From positions 62,001-126,000 of the forward strand of contig NZ_JAAMQU010000009.1 in the NCBI RefSeq assembly GCF_013522925.1: DNA of 64,000 nt, read 5' to 3'. This document shows positions 43,476 to 53,302 of the stretch, in pieces. The DNA comes from Pseudomonas japonica (GTDB lineage Bacteria; Pseudomonadota; Gammaproteobacteria; Pseudomonadales; Pseudomonadaceae). A model generated the notes under the pieces. That model saw only the letters and a list, made by a program, of their open reading frames with translations. It made no database searches and was not told where the DNA came from. Both the position numbers and the translations under genes were made by a program. Numbering within the stretch: position 1 is the stretch's first letter; each line of letters opens with the position of its first letter.

Positions 43476-46400
43476 TCAGAACCTGAGCGACCACTCCCCT
43501 ACCACGGCGTGGTTGCGGCTGTTGCTGCCCAGTTCGCCGCTGTATCCGAGGCCCACCGTTTGCCGGGCGCTGACGCCCAGGGTCAGGCCCGCTTCGGCCA
43601 CCAGGGTATCGCGGTCCAAGGCGCTGCCTTCTACGCTGAACCCATCGCCGCCGGCAATAAAGGCTTGGCGGGTCTGGCTGTTCACGCTGCCATAGGTGTG
43701 GCGCCAGCCCAGGGTGGCGCGTGGGGTGAGGCTCATGCCGTTGTCCAGATACCCCAGATGCGCCAACCGCACGCCGAAGGTGCTGGAAAAGTTGTGTTGG
43801 GTATCGGACTCCACTGCCAGCGCCGCGTCCCCGCCTTTTTCCCGGTAGCCGTCGCGGTGGTAGCGCTGGTAGCCCAAGTTGGCGAAGGGCTCGGCGCTCA
43901 GGCGGCCACTGCCCATGGCGTAACCCAGTTCGGCGAAGGCCTGCTGGCTGTCAGCGTCATAGTTGCTCTTCAGGCGCTCGTCGAAAGTGCCGAAGCGCAC
44001 ACTTCGCGTGCTGTCACCGTCATGGCTGCTGTAGGCCGCGCCCAGCCGCAGGGCGAGCGGGCCGGCTTGGCGCAGGGCATACAAACCGGCATGCCAGCTG
44101 TCCAGATGGCCGTCCGCGCCAGTGGCATCCAGCCGGGTGCGGGAGTAGCCGCCGAGCACACCCAGGCGCCAATCGCTCCCCGCAGCCCAATCCAACCCCA
44201 GCACCCCACCGCCAGTACGTTGTTCGAGGCCACTGCTGCCATGGCTGCCATCCACTTTTCCATAGCTGCTCAACCCTTGGGCCCACAGCCGGCCGCGTGC
44301 GTTGGGGTCGTTGAGGTTGCGCACGCTTTCGGGCACGCCGGTAGCCGCAAGCGTGGGTGTTTGTTCGTCGTTCATGCCCACAAGCAAGCCGCCACTGCTA
44401 CCCATGGATTGCATGGCACCGAGCATGGTAGTAGCGACCTGGCTGCTGCCGCTGAGGGTAGCGGCGGCCAGGTTGGCGCTGCTGCTCCCGGCCAGTTGCT
44501 CAATGGCAGTGCTGGCCGTCGCGGTGGACGTGCCTAGCAAGGCGCTATAGAGCGTACTGCCCGTGCCCAGCGTGGCGAGGCTACGCGCGGCGGCGCCGCC
44601 GTTACCGGTGCGTGCGTACTGCTCGAAGGCAACGTCGTTACGGGTGTAGCGCAGGCCCACCGAGGTGCTGGCGTAGGTAAGCGTAGGCGTGAGGAAGGCA
44701 TAGTCGCTGGTGACCTGGCCGAAGGTGCCGTTGACAGCGACTGCGGTCAACACGGTGTACTGGCTCTGCCATGGGTAATCCCCTACGGAAGGCTGAATGC
44801 GCAACGTTGCGCCGTTGAGGTTGGCGGTGCCGCCGATGTTCAGGGGCGCGCTGCTGCCATCGGCGTTCACGCCATAGGCCAGGGTGGCGCCGCTGCTCAT
44901 GTTCAAGTCGCGAGTGACCGTGGCCACACCCAGCCCTGTGTTGCTCAGCAGCGTTCCATTGACCGTCAGCCCGCCCACCGAGCCGCCCCCCGCGTAAGTT
45001 GCCCCGGTATCCACCAGCAACTCGCCAAGCACGCTGCCTTGGTTGATCAACGTGGCGCCGGCTTTGACTTCCCCACCCTGGCTGAAGTCGCCCACGCTGG
45101 TCAGGGTCCAGCTGCCACTGGCCACCCACAGTGTTTCGAAATTTGCGCTGTTGCCAAAGGCACCACTGCCCATGCCGCCGAGCGTGAGGGTATCGATACC
45201 TTCGCCACCGTCGACCAGGCCACTGAACACACCGCGGGTATCGAGGATAACCCTGTCGTCGCCAGCGCCCATGCTCAGTGCCAACCCGTTACCGCCCGTG
45301 ATGGTGCCGCTGTTGCTCACGGTGTCGGCATAGTTGCCGATCAGTTTGATGCCGAAGCCGCTTTCGCCTTCGATCAGGCCAGCGTTGGTGATAGTGGTAG
45401 CTGCCACGCCGGAGCCCTCGGCGCCGTCATCCACCAGAATCCCGTTGTCTACGCTGCGGATCACCCCGCTGGCGGTATTGATGAGGGTACCGCCGCCCAT
45501 GGCGATCCCCTCGCTGTTGTTTGGGCGGCCTCCACTGTCCACGCCCTTGGCGCCCAGGCCCTGAATGGTGCCTTCGTTGTACACGTAGCCCACCAGGTCG
45601 ATGTCTACGCCGTCGCCGTCACCGTTGAGCTTGCCGTCGGCGACAGCGCCAGTGAGGGTGCCGTAGTTGTACACGGTGCCGCTGCCGTCGGAGCCGAAGC
45701 CCGAACCATTACGCCCGGTGATGCTGGCGCTGGCGTAGTTGTAGAGGGTGGCGTCGGTTTTCAGATCGATGCCGTGTCGATCGGCGCTGATGGTGCCGTA
45801 GTTGTAGACGGTCACGCCGGTGGACTCGTCGATCTTGATGCCATCGTACTTCTGGTCCAGGCCGTTGGCGTTCTGCGGCGCGGTGTCGGTATAGATTAGC
45901 CCGTAATTGGTGACCACCGCGTTGGAGCCCGTCTTGATGGCGTCATTGCCCACGGCATGGATTACCCCCGTGGCCTGGTTGACCACGGTGGTGGTGAACG
46001 CCGGATTGTCCAGCGCTTCGAGGTCGATGGCCTGGCCTTCTTCCGTTGATTGGATGGTGCCCGCGTTGACGATGGCCAGCGTGCCGCCGGCGGTGGGGTT
46101 GGTCTGGAAGCGGATGCCGTCGTTAGTGCCCTGTATCAACCCGCCTGCCAGGTTGTTGATCACGTAATGGCTGACGTCGGTGCCGTTGTCCTTGGTGTCG
46201 ATCCCGCGGCCATCGGTGGAGCGGATGATCCCGGCGTTGGTGACCGTGAGGGTGTTGCCGCTGGTGTGCTTGGGCAGGATCACCCCGTCGTCATCGCTGG
46301 CCACGATGCTTGCGCTTGGCGTTACCTGCAGGCTATCGACCTTGTTCAGCTCCAGGGTGCTTGTGCGAGCGCCGGTGATCTCGTAGTTCGTAGCACAGGC

Positions 46401-46478
46401 GAATGGTGCGAAGGCAGCGCTGCCCAAGGCGACAGAAAGGGCCAGACGGTGGGGCGTAAAAAGCATGAAGGGGACCAT
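43476..46478 (-). CDS. Autotransporter (type Va) with repetitive passenger and C-terminal beta-barrel
   Basis: About 1000 residues. A signal peptide, with FTPHRLALSVALGSAAFAPF hydrophobic core, ends near ACATN. The passenger (about 30-500) is built of short beta-helix repeats of the type NAGTI/NYGTI (VTNAGIIRSTDGRG, VYNYGTISADRHG, TNYGLIYTDT). A linker with pertactin-like VNGTLLSNTG follows. The last 270 residues, starting RGRLWAQGLSSYGKVDG, form the barrel and end in W-SLRF with terminal Phe, as required for outer-membrane insertion. Starts at GTG 46502, ATG 46478 and ATG 46466 are all possible and none has a good ribosome site. It is a surface or secreted protein, possibly adhesive; no protease or lipase motif was seen. 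Confidence 0.87.
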   Translation of the reverse strand: MVPFMLFTPHRLALSVALGSAAFAPFACATNYEITGARTSTLELNKVDSLQVTPSASIVASDDDGVILPKHTSGNTLTVTNAGIIRSTDGRGIDTKDNGTDVSHYVINNLAGGLIQGTNDGIRFQTNPTAGGTLAIVNAGTIQSTEEGQAIDLEALDNPAFTTTVVNQATGVIHAVGNDAIKTGSNAVVTNYGLIYTDTAPQNANGLDQKYDGIKIDESTGVTVYNYGTISADRHGIDLKTDATLYNYASASITGRNGSGFGSDGSGTVYNYGTLTGAVADGKLNGDGDGVDIDLVGYVYNEGTIQGLGAKGVDSGGRPNNSEGIAMGGGTLINTASGVIRSVDNGILVDDGAEGSGVAATTITNAGLIEGESGFGIKLIGNYADTVSNSGTITGGNGLALSMGAGDDRVILDTRGVFSGLVDGGEGIDTLTLGGMGSGAFGNSANFETLWVASGSWTLTSVGDFSQGGEVKAGATLINQGSVLGELLVDTGATYAGGGSVGGLTVNGTLLSNTGLGVATVTRDLNMSSGATLAYGVNADGSSAPLNIGGTANLNGATLRIQPSVGDYPWQSQYTVLTAVAVNGTFGQVTSDYAFLTPTLTYASTSVGLRYTRNDVAFEQYARTGNGGAAARSLATLGTGSTLYSALLGTSTATASTAIEQLAGSSSANLAAATLSGSSQVATTMLGAMQSMGSSGGLLVGMNDEQTPTLAATGVPESVRNLNDPNARGRLWAQGLSSYGKVDGSHGSSGLEQRTGGGVLGLDWAAGSDWRLGVLGGYSRTRLDATGADGHLDSWHAGLYALRQAGPLALRLGAAYSSHDGDSTRSVRFGTFDERLKSNYDADSQQAFAELGYAMGSGRLSAEPFANLGYQRYHRDGYREKGGDAALAVESDTQHNFSSTFGVRLAHLGYLDNGMSLTPRATLGWRHTYGSVNSQTRQAFIAGGDGFSVEGSALDRDTLVAEAGLTLGVSARQTVGLGYSGELGSNSRNHAVVGEWSLRF

Positions 46479-46628
46479 GAGGGGCAATTTGAAGCTGGCC
46501 ACTATGGCAAGGCGATATTACGGTTTTATTGATACATTCCGCAGTGATGTGTCTCCCGATGCTTACCGGGCCGCTACGTTGAAGCGGTTGTGCTTCACGG
46601 CTCGTAGTCCTTACCCGGAGAAACCCGC

Positions 46629-47102
46629 ATGAACGACACGCCCAAGGCCATAACCGCAGCGCAGGCACCGGCGCGCGACAAGCCCAGCAACTACCCCGAA
46701 CCCTTCGCCTCGGCCATGGGCCAGCGGATCAAGCGGCCGCTGGGGGATCTCTTCGGGCTGAGAAACTTTGGCGTGAACCTGGTGCACCTCGCGCCTGGAG
46801 GCGTTTCGGCGCTGCATCACCAGCATTCGCGCCAGGACGAGTTTATCTATGTGCTCGAAGGCAGGCCCACGCTGTTCACCGGGCAAGTGGTTACAGTGCT
46901 TGAACCCGGACAGGTGGCCGGCTTTGCCGCCAACGGCGAACCTCATCACCTGGAAAACCACACCGATGCGGTATGTGTGATTCTGGAAGTCGGTGACCGC
47001 ACCTCGGGCGACACGGTGAACTACCCCGACGATGATCTACAGGCCGTGAAAACCACGGATGGCGGCTGGTTCTTCGCACACACGGACGGAACGCCGTACT
47101 AG
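46629..47102 (+). CDS. Cupin-domain protein
   Basis: 157 residues with one cupin barrel. The metal-site motif is HHQHSRQDEFIYVLEGRPTL, followed by GQVAGFAANGEPHHLEN, in which His and Glu occupy the usual ligand positions. There is a short C-terminal tail with TVNYPDDDLQAVK. GGAGA precedes the ATG. Stand-alone cupins of this type are often annotated as isomerases or sugar-binding proteins, but the activity cannot be assigned here. The next gene on the strand, 140 bases away, is the GntP transporter. Confidence 0.82.
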   Translation: MNDTPKAITAAQAPARDKPSNYPEPFASAMGQRIKRPLGDLFGLRNFGVNLVHLAPGGVSALHHQHSRQDEFIYVLEGRPTLFTGQVVTVLEPGQVAGFAANGEPHHLENHTDAVCVILEVGDRTSGDTVNYPDDDLQAVKTTDGGWFFAHTDGTPY

Positions 47103-47242
47103 CGCTGTATTGATGCAGGCTCATGCACTGAATAAACTTTCATGGGCGCGAAAGCTTCGCGAAAGGTTGGCTCCGTTAGTCTCGGTGGGTTTTGCAACGC
47201 CTGTTGCAGCGGTATTCACACCAATAACAAAGGAGTACCTCC

Positions 47243-48613
47243 GTGGAGTTGAACCACGTGGCCTGGCTGGCCCATGACAGCCGCCTGATCTTCTGCTGCG
47301 TGCTCGCCATCGCCAGCATCGTGGTACTGATCAGCGCTACCCGCCTTCCACCGTTCCTGTCCATTCTGGTTGGTACCTTTATCGCCGGCATCGGCGCTGG
47401 CCTGGCGCCGGAAGAGGTGGCCAAGGCGTTCAGCAAAGGCGCCGGGAGCATCCTTGGCGAGGCGGGTATCATCATTGCGCTGGGCGCCATGCTGGGGGCG
47501 GTGATGGCCGAGTCCGGCGCAGCCGACCGGATCGCCAGCACCCTGTTGCAACTGGGCAAGGGGCGCGCCCTGCCCTGGGTGATGGCACTGGTGGCGATGA
47601 TCATCGGGCTGCCGCTGTTCTTCGAGGTAGGCCTGGTGATGATGGTGCCGATCATCTTCGTGATGGCACGCCAATCCGGTCAGCCGCTGCTGAAAATAGC
47701 TATCCCCGCGCTGGCCGGCATGACTACTTTGCATGCCCTGATGCCCCCGCACCCCGGCCCGCTGATCGCCGTGAGTGCCCTGCATGCCGACCTGGGCCTG
47801 ACCATGTTGCTCGGCTTTACCTTGGCGGTGCCGGCAGTGATCCTCGCCGGGCCGCTGTATGGCCTGTGGCTGTCGCGCCGCATGCCGCTGGAAATTCCCG
47901 CCGAGCTGGGCGACGTGTTCAGCGCCCGTCCCACCGCCGCGCGGCAGCCTGGGTTTGGCGTGTCGCTGGGGATTATCCTGTTGCCCGTGGTGCTGATGCT
48001 AGGCAGCACCCTGGCAAAGATCGCGCTGCCCGCCGAAAGCTCACTGGCCCTTGGGCTTAAGTTCGTCGGCGAACCGCTGGTGGCGCTGGCCCTGGCGGTG
48101 CTGGCGGCTGTGGTATTGCTGGGCTGGGCCAATGGCATGGCCCGCGAGCAGGTAGGCAACACCCTGCGCAAAAGCCTGGCGCCCATTGCCGTGCTGTTGC
48201 TGACCATCGGCGCCGGCGGTGGGCTTAAGCAAACCCTGCTCGATGCGGGTGTGAGCCAGACCATCAGCAAGGTGGCCGAAGGCGCGCACATGCCCTACCT
48301 GCTGCTGGCGTGGCTGATTGCTGTGGCGCTGCGCCAGGCCACCGGTTCCGCCACGGTGGCGACCACCACCACTGCGGGCATTCTCGCCCCACTGATGGCG
48401 GGCCTGGCACCTACCCAAAGCGCGCTGGTGGCGCTGACTATCGGCGCGGGCTCGGTGTTCTTCTGCCATGTGAACGACGCCGGCTTCTGGATGGTCCGTG
48501 AATACTTCGGGCTGCAGCTCAAGCAAACCCTGTGGGTGTGGTCGGTGCTGCAGACCATCGTGTCGGTGGTGGGCTTGATCGGCGCCTCCCTGCTGTGGGT
48601 GTGGCTGGTGTAG
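47243..48613 (+). CDS. GntP-family gluconate/organic acid permease
   Basis: 456 residues with about 12-14 hydrophobic segments and GntP-family motifs. These are GAGSILGEAGIIIALGAMLG near residue 72, the LPLFFEVGLVMMVPI segment, MPPHPGPLIAVSAL in the middle and ATGSATVATTTTAGILAPL near 370. It begins with a GTG preceded by AAAGGAG. Family members import gluconate, ketogluconate, glycerate or serine by proton symport. It converges with the LysR gene 12 bases downstream and lies far from the first sugar-acid locus. Gluconate or glycerate uptake is likely. Confidence 0.88.
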   Translation: MELNHVAWLAHDSRLIFCCVLAIASIVVLISATRLPPFLSILVGTFIAGIGAGLAPEEVAKAFSKGAGSILGEAGIIIALGAMLGAVMAESGAADRIASTLLQLGKGRALPWVMALVAMIIGLPLFFEVGLVMMVPIIFVMARQSGQPLLKIAIPALAGMTTLHALMPPHPGPLIAVSALHADLGLTMLLGFTLAVPAVILAGPLYGLWLSRRMPLEIPAELGDVFSARPTAARQPGFGVSLGIILLPVVLMLGSTLAKIALPAESSLALGLKFVGEPLVALALAVLAAVVLLGWANGMAREQVGNTLRKSLAPIAVLLLTIGAGGGLKQTLLDAGVSQTISKVAEGAHMPYLLLAWLIAVALRQATGSATVATTTTAGILAPLMAGLAPTQSALVALTIGAGSVFFCHVNDAGFWMVREYFGLQLKQTLWVWSVLQTIVSVVGLIGASLLWVWLV

Positions 48614-48625
48614 CGGCCGCCTTCC

Positions 48626-49510
48626 CTACTGTTCGCCAATGGCCGCGAGCGCGCCCAGCACATGCTCGGTCGCGCGCTCAACGGCCCCAGCCCGGTGCGC
48701 GATACCCAGGGGCCGCCATAAGGGCGGCTGCACCGTACGCACGTCGATGCGGGTGTCGAGCAAGGGCGAGCCACCTTCGTGGGGCAGCAGCGCGGCCCCG
48801 TAGCCTGCGGCAACCAGGCTTTTGATGGCATCGTTGTAGTTGAGCTGGATTCGCGCGCGCGGCGCATGACCTGCCGCTGCAAACCATTCACTAGTCACCC
48901 GCGCCAGCTGCGTGCCGGGGTCATTGAGGATCAGCGCACGCTCCGCCAGCCACCGGGCGTCCACCGGATCGGGCGCCTGCCAGGCCGACGGCACGAACGC
49001 CATGATCGGGTCGCTGCGCCAAGGCTTCACCGCCACGCCCGCCGGGATCGGTTGGGGCAGCGCCACCAGGCCAATGTCCAAGGTGCCAGTGCGCAGCCGC
49101 GCAAGGGACTCGCCCGAGGTAAGCACTTCAACCTGCACATCCACGCCTGGGTGTTCCAACCGCAGCCTGGCCAGTGCTTCGGGCAGCAGGTAAGCCAATG
49201 CCCCGGTGGATGCGCCCAGGCGTACCCGGCCCGTGAGCCCTTTCACTTCCCCCTGGATGTCCTCGATCAATTGATCGGCCTCGGCCAGCAGCCGCCGCGC
49301 CCGGCCCAGCAGGCTGTCGCCGATGGCGGTGGGATGAACCTGGCCACGCTTGCGGGTAAGCAATGGCGCGCCAATGCGAGCTTCCAGCTCGGCAATGTGA
49401 AAGGTAACGGTAGGTGGCGCCAGGTTAAGCCAACGCGCAGCGGCGGCAAAGCTGCCATGGTCGGCAATGGCTACGAGGGTACGCAGGCGGTCGAGGCTGA
49501 GTTCGCGCAT
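48626..49510 (-). CDS. LysR-family transcriptional regulator
   Basis: 294 residues. An N-terminal helix-turn-helix (DHGSFAAAARWLNLAPPTVTFHI) is followed by an LTTR substrate-binding domain starting VRLGASTGALAYLLPEALA. LTTR regulators usually control the gene transcribed away from them, here argC at 49612, across a 101-base gap with symmetric and repeated sequences. It also ends beside the GntP gene. No effector can be named. Confidence 0.87.
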   Translation of the reverse strand: MRELSLDRLRTLVAIADHGSFAAAARWLNLAPPTVTFHIAELEARIGAPLLTRKRGQVHPTAIGDSLLGRARRLLAEADQLIEDIQGEVKGLTGRVRLGASTGALAYLLPEALARLRLEHPGVDVQVEVLTSGESLARLRTGTLDIGLVALPQPIPAGVAVKPWRSDPIMAFVPSAWQAPDPVDARWLAERALILNDPGTQLARVTSEWFAAAGHAPRARIQLNYNDAIKSLVAAGYGAALLPHEGGSPLLDTRIDVRTVQPPLWRPLGIAHRAGAVERATEHVLGALAAIGEQ

Positions 49511-49522
49511 CGTTCGGATTTC

Positions 49523-49567
49523 TTGAATGAGCGCTGCAGTATATTCAAATTTTCTTTTGCTGCAGTA
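49523..49567. promoter_or_regulatory. Candidate LysR operator region upstream of argC
   Basis: In the divergent gap 49511-49611 there is an inverted repeat TTGAAT (49523-49528) and ATTCAA (49543-49548). There is also an exact nine-base direct repeat GCTGCAGTA at 49533-49541 and 49559-49567. Such overlapping symmetry between an LTTR gene and its divergent target is a typical operator layout, but binding is inferred. Confidence 0.4.
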
Positions 49568-49611
49568 GCCCTGACGATAGCGGTATCCCTTTACCCATAG
49601 TGAGTAACACC

Positions 49612-50529
49612 ATGTCCAAGCCAGTTGTGTTCATCGACGGTGACCAAGGCACCACCGGGTTGCAGATCCATGCACGCCTGGGCGGGCGCCAGGACATCGA
49701 GTTGCTGACGTTGCCCGAAGCGCTGCGCAAGGACCCCGCGCAGCGTGCCGAAGCGATCAACAGCGCCGACATCGCGCTGCTCTGCCTGCCTGACGACGCT
49801 GCTCTTGAGGCCGTGGCCAGCATTCATAACCCGGCCGTGCGGGTGATCGACGCCAGCTCGGCGCACCGGGTACATCCCGATTGGGTGTACGGCCTTCCGG
49901 AACTGAACGCCGACCAGGCCGAGCGCATCGCCCATGCCTCTCGCGTGAGCAACCCGGGCTGTTACCCCACCGGTGCCATTGCGCTGCTGCGGCCGCTGAT
50001 CCAGGCAGGGCTGGTACCGGCGGACTATCCAATGGCGATCCATGCTATCTCCGGCTATTCGGGCGCTGGGCGCGCTACGGTCGAGCGGCATGAGGCCGGC
50101 GAGGAATCCGGTGTGCGTGTTTATGGGCTGTCGCTGGAGCACAAGCACGTTCCGGAAATACAACAAAGGGCCGGGCTGGGCACCCGGCCGTTCTTCGTGC
50201 CGGGCTATGGCAATTACCGCCAGGGCATTGTGCTGACCATTCCGCTGATGCTCCGCCTGCTGCCCGCGGGTGTTAGCACGGAGCGCTTGCAACAATGCCT
50301 GGAGCAGGCCTACCAGGGCGCTGCGCATGTGCAGGTGGCCGCGCCCTCCTCCCAGGTGAGCCAGTTGGACCCGGAAGCGTTGAACGGTACCGATGACGTG
50401 CGCTTGCACGTGTTCGGCAACGACGCTCAGGGCCAAGTGCTGCTGGCGGCCGTCTTCGACAACCTGGGCAAGGGCGCGGCAGGGGCTGCGGTGCAGAACC
50501 TGGACCTGATGCTGATGGGGCAGCCCTGA
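49612..50529 (+). CDS. argC: N-acetyl-gamma-glutamyl-phosphate reductase, type 2 (short form)
   Basis: 305 residues, the length of type 2 AGPR rather than the 340-residue type 1. It begins [19 protein letters not shown], has the nucleophile C117 in [14 protein letters not shown] and [10 protein letters not shown], then [18 protein letters not shown]. It reduces N-acetylglutamyl phosphate to the semialdehyde in arginine synthesis using NADPH. I use the ATG at 49612; a GTG at 49600 is in frame. It lies alone next to a LysR gene and an amino-acid permease rather than with other arg genes. Pseudomonads often also have a type 1 argC, so this may be a paralogue with a specialised role. Confidence 0.88.
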   Translation: MSKPVVFIDGDQGTTGLQIHARLGGRQDIELLTLPEALRKDPAQRAEAINSADIALLCLPDDAALEAVASIHNPAVRVIDASSAHRVHPDWVYGLPELNADQAERIAHASRVSNPGCYPTGAIALLRPLIQAGLVPADYPMAIHAISGYSGAGRATVERHEAGEESGVRVYGLSLEHKHVPEIQQRAGLGTRPFFVPGYGNYRQGIVLTIPLMLRLLPAGVSTERLQQCLEQAYQGAAHVQVAAPSSQVSQLDPEALNGTDDVRLHVFGNDAQGQVLLAAVFDNLGKGAAGAAVQNLDLMLMGQP

Positions 50530-50545
50530 CGCTTACGCCTATGGG

Positions 50546-52030
50546 CTATCGGCTTATGGTCCAGGCATCGCCCGCCGGGGCGGTGCCGGTGTCGTAAGGC
50601 TTGGCCAGCCACATGTACAGCAGCCCCAGGCCGATCACCAGCGCGGTGCTCACCACCATGGCGTAATTCACGTACCAGGGCGCATCCGGGGTACGCGGCC
50701 AAGCCATGTTGATGATCGCCGCCACGCCATACACCAGTGCGCCCACATTCACCACCATCCCCCATTCACCCAGCCTGAACTGCCCACTGGGTTGCCAGCC
50801 GCGGGCCCGCGCATACAGCGCCCCCAGCACGATCATCTGGAAGGCCAGGTAAATACCAATGGCCGCAAAGCTCACGATGGTCGCCACCGCATCCTGCAGG
50901 AAGAACCCGGCCACGATGATCAACGCGGGCAGCGCCGCCGCCACGAACAAGGCATTCACCGGCACCTGGGTGCTGGCCGACAAGCGTTTGAGTACCGCGC
51001 TGCCGATCACCATCTCGTCCCGGGCATAGGCATAAAGCAATCGGCTGGCTGCGGCTTGAAGGCTGATCACGCAGGACACGAACGACACCATTACCACGGC
51101 CATGACCACACGGGAGCCCACGCTGCCGAAGGCATTGTTCAATACGGTGGTGACCGGGTCCTTGTCGGTACCATTGATCACAGCGGCCATGTCCGGCACG
51201 GCGAGGATCAACGCCAGGCAGGCGAACATGGCCGAAATGCCGCCGATGTAGATGGTCATGCGCATGGCCACGGGGATGCGCTTGCTGGGGTTCGGGGTTT
51301 CCTCGGCCACATCGCCGCAGGCTTCGAAACCGTAATACAGGAACATCCCCGCCAGCGACGCCGTGAGGAACGCCGGCAGGTAGGAGCCGTCCACGCGGAT
51401 GTCGAAGGTACTGAACAGCACACTGAAGGGCTGATGCCGTTCGAAGATCAGCAAGTAAATGCCTACGACCAGCGCACCGATCAGCTCGCAGAGAAACCCA
51501 AACATGGCGATACGGGCGAGGATGCGGGTGCCACTGAGGTTCACCAGCGTAGCGAGCAGGGTTAGCACCAGGGCGATGCAGATGTTGGTGGCGTTGTTCG
51601 GCTCGAACCCTAGCATCACGGCCAGGTATGGCCCTGCCCCTACCGCTACGGCGGCGATGGTCACGCACAGCGCGATGGCATACACCCAACCCACCATCCA
51701 CGCCCAGCGCTTGCCCACCAAACGGCGAGCCCAGGGGTAAACGCCGCCAGAGATCGGGAATTGCGACACCACTTCGCCGAAAATCAGGCACACCAGCAGT
51801 TGGCCGAACCCCACCAACAGGTACGCCCAGAACATCGGCGGCCCGCCGGCGGCCAGGCATAAACCGAAGAGGGTGTACACCCCCACCACTGGCGACAGAT
51901 ACGTGAAGCCCAGCGCAAAGTTCTGCCACAGGCTCATGCTGCGGTTGAAGTTAGAGGTGTAGCCCAGCTTTTTCAGCTGTTCTGCATCACTGTCGGCACT
52001 GGCCAACGCGGGGTTATGCGGCGTGCTCAT
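50546..52030 (-). CDS. APC-superfamily amino acid permease
   Basis: 494 residues with 12 probable membrane helices. The N-terminal stretch LKKLGYTSNFNRSMSLWQNFALGFTYLSPV and GEVVSQFPISGGVYPWARRL mark the amino acid-choline/GABA permease group; YYGFEACGDVAEETPNPSKRIP is the conserved loop after helix 6. GGAG lies before the ATG. It converges with argC and is followed upstream by a 253-base gap (52031-52283) without genes. The substrate may be an amino acid or amine; it could feed or drain the neighbouring amidohydrolase/C45 pathway. Confidence 0.87.
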   Translation of the reverse strand: MSTPHNPALASADSDAEQLKKLGYTSNFNRSMSLWQNFALGFTYLSPVVGVYTLFGLCLAAGGPPMFWAYLLVGFGQLLVCLIFGEVVSQFPISGGVYPWARRLVGKRWAWMVGWVYAIALCVTIAAVAVGAGPYLAVMLGFEPNNATNICIALVLTLLATLVNLSGTRILARIAMFGFLCELIGALVVGIYLLIFERHQPFSVLFSTFDIRVDGSYLPAFLTASLAGMFLYYGFEACGDVAEETPNPSKRIPVAMRMTIYIGGISAMFACLALILAVPDMAAVINGTDKDPVTTVLNNAFGSVGSRVVMAVVMVSFVSCVISLQAAASRLLYAYARDEMVIGSAVLKRLSASTQVPVNALFVAAALPALIIVAGFFLQDAVATIVSFAAIGIYLAFQMIVLGALYARARGWQPSGQFRLGEWGMVVNVGALVYGVAAIINMAWPRTPDAPWYVNYAMVVSTALVIGLGLLYMWLAKPYDTGTAPAGDAWTISR

Positions 52031-52283
52031 AGGTTTGCTCCGAAAGGGGCGGCAGGGTCATCCGGTATTGGGGCCGAGCGCACTGCTGGCGGGCCGGGCG
52101 TTTTCTTGTTGTAAAAATGAGTGCCTGACGCCCGTTCGCACCTGGCGCGATGCGGCCAGGTCAAGAGCGTGTTTACGATGGGTTGCAGCCTAGTAAGCGG
52201 GGCGGCTAACTACAAATACGAAATAGCGAAGGGGGCGTTCGGTTTAATCGATAGGTGGCCGATGGCTGCTTAAGGGGGTGTAC

Positions 52284-53198
52284 TCAAACCAGCCCCCGCT
52301 GCTGGAGGTGCCGTTTCAGCACGTCGATGAATACCTTTACCTTACGCGTGTGGCGCCGGTGAGGCAGGTACAAAACATGGACCGTTGCCCCAAAAGCGCT
52401 GGGGTCCCGCCAGCATTCCGGTAATTGCTCTATCAGTTGGCCGCGCGTCAGGTAGGGCAAAGCGCTCCATTGCGGCAGGAATTGCACGCCCTGCCCCGCC
52501 AGCAGGCAACCTAGAAGAAAGTCATAATTGTTACTAGCCACGCGCGGCACCGGTTGCTTGAGCCGGATGCGTTCGCCATCCCGGGTGACCCACCAGAAGT
52601 TCCGGTTCAGCAAGGGATGGCGAAAAATCAACCAATCATGTTCGGCGTAATTTTCCAACGTCACACCCTTCTGCTTGCGCTCCAGGTACGCCGGGCTGGC
52701 GCAAAGCATCAGGTGATTTTCCATCAGCGGTTGGGCGATCACCCCGGGCAAGTCGGTGGGCCCATCCCGCAGCGCGACGTCGTAGCCTCCTTCCACCAGG
52801 TCGGCGAATTCATCCTGCAGGTCCACTTCCAGGCGAACTTGCGGATACTCGTCCAGGAAGGCACGACACACCTCCTGCAGGAAGGCTGGGCCAAACGAAG
52901 GTGGGGCGGCGATGCGCAGTGTGCCGCGCAGGTCTGTCTGCAATTGCTCCACCTCCGCGCCTGCCATCTGCAGATGCAGCACTGCCTGCCGCGCGCCGGC
53001 CAGGTAGATGTGCCCGGCTTCGGTGAGCGTCATCCGTCGGGTAGTACGCTCGAATAATCGCGCGCCCAATTCCGCTTCCAGCTGTGCCACCCCCTTGGTG
53101 ATGGCTGATGGGGTTTTGTTCAGATGTTCGGCTGCGCGGCTGAAACCACCGTGGTCGGCGGTGGCGACGAACATGGTGATGGCAGTCATTTTGTCCAT
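52284..53198 (-). CDS. LysR-family transcriptional regulator
   Basis: 304 residues. An HTH (FVATADHGGFSRAAEHLNKTPSA) is followed by an LTTR effector domain from about residue 90 with GTLRIAAPPSFGPAFLQEV. The style is that of the CrgA/DmlR group of LTTRs. I use the ATG at 53198, preceded by AGGAA at eight bases; the frame extends to 53219. It is divergent from the amidohydrolase gene across 104 bases and probably controls the amidohydrolase-C45-MHS operon. Confidence 0.88.
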   Translation of the reverse strand: MDKMTAITMFVATADHGGFSRAAEHLNKTPSAITKGVAQLEAELGARLFERTTRRMTLTEAGHIYLAGARQAVLHLQMAGAEVEQLQTDLRGTLRIAAPPSFGPAFLQEVCRAFLDEYPQVRLEVDLQDEFADLVEGGYDVALRDGPTDLPGVIAQPLMENHLMLCASPAYLERKQKGVTLENYAEHDWLIFRHPLLNRNFWWVTRDGERIRLKQPVPRVASNNYDFLLGCLLAGQGVQFLPQWSALPYLTRGQLIEQLPECWRDPSAFGATVHVLYLPHRRHTRKVKVFIDVLKRHLQQRGLV

Positions 53199-53302
53199 GT
53201 ACTTGTTCCTGACAGGCACAAAAGATGTGCGGGAAGTCTGCGTTCTGGTTGCCCCAAGCTTTGCTTAAGCTGCGTGCACTGGCACACAACCGAGGCGCCG
53301 CA

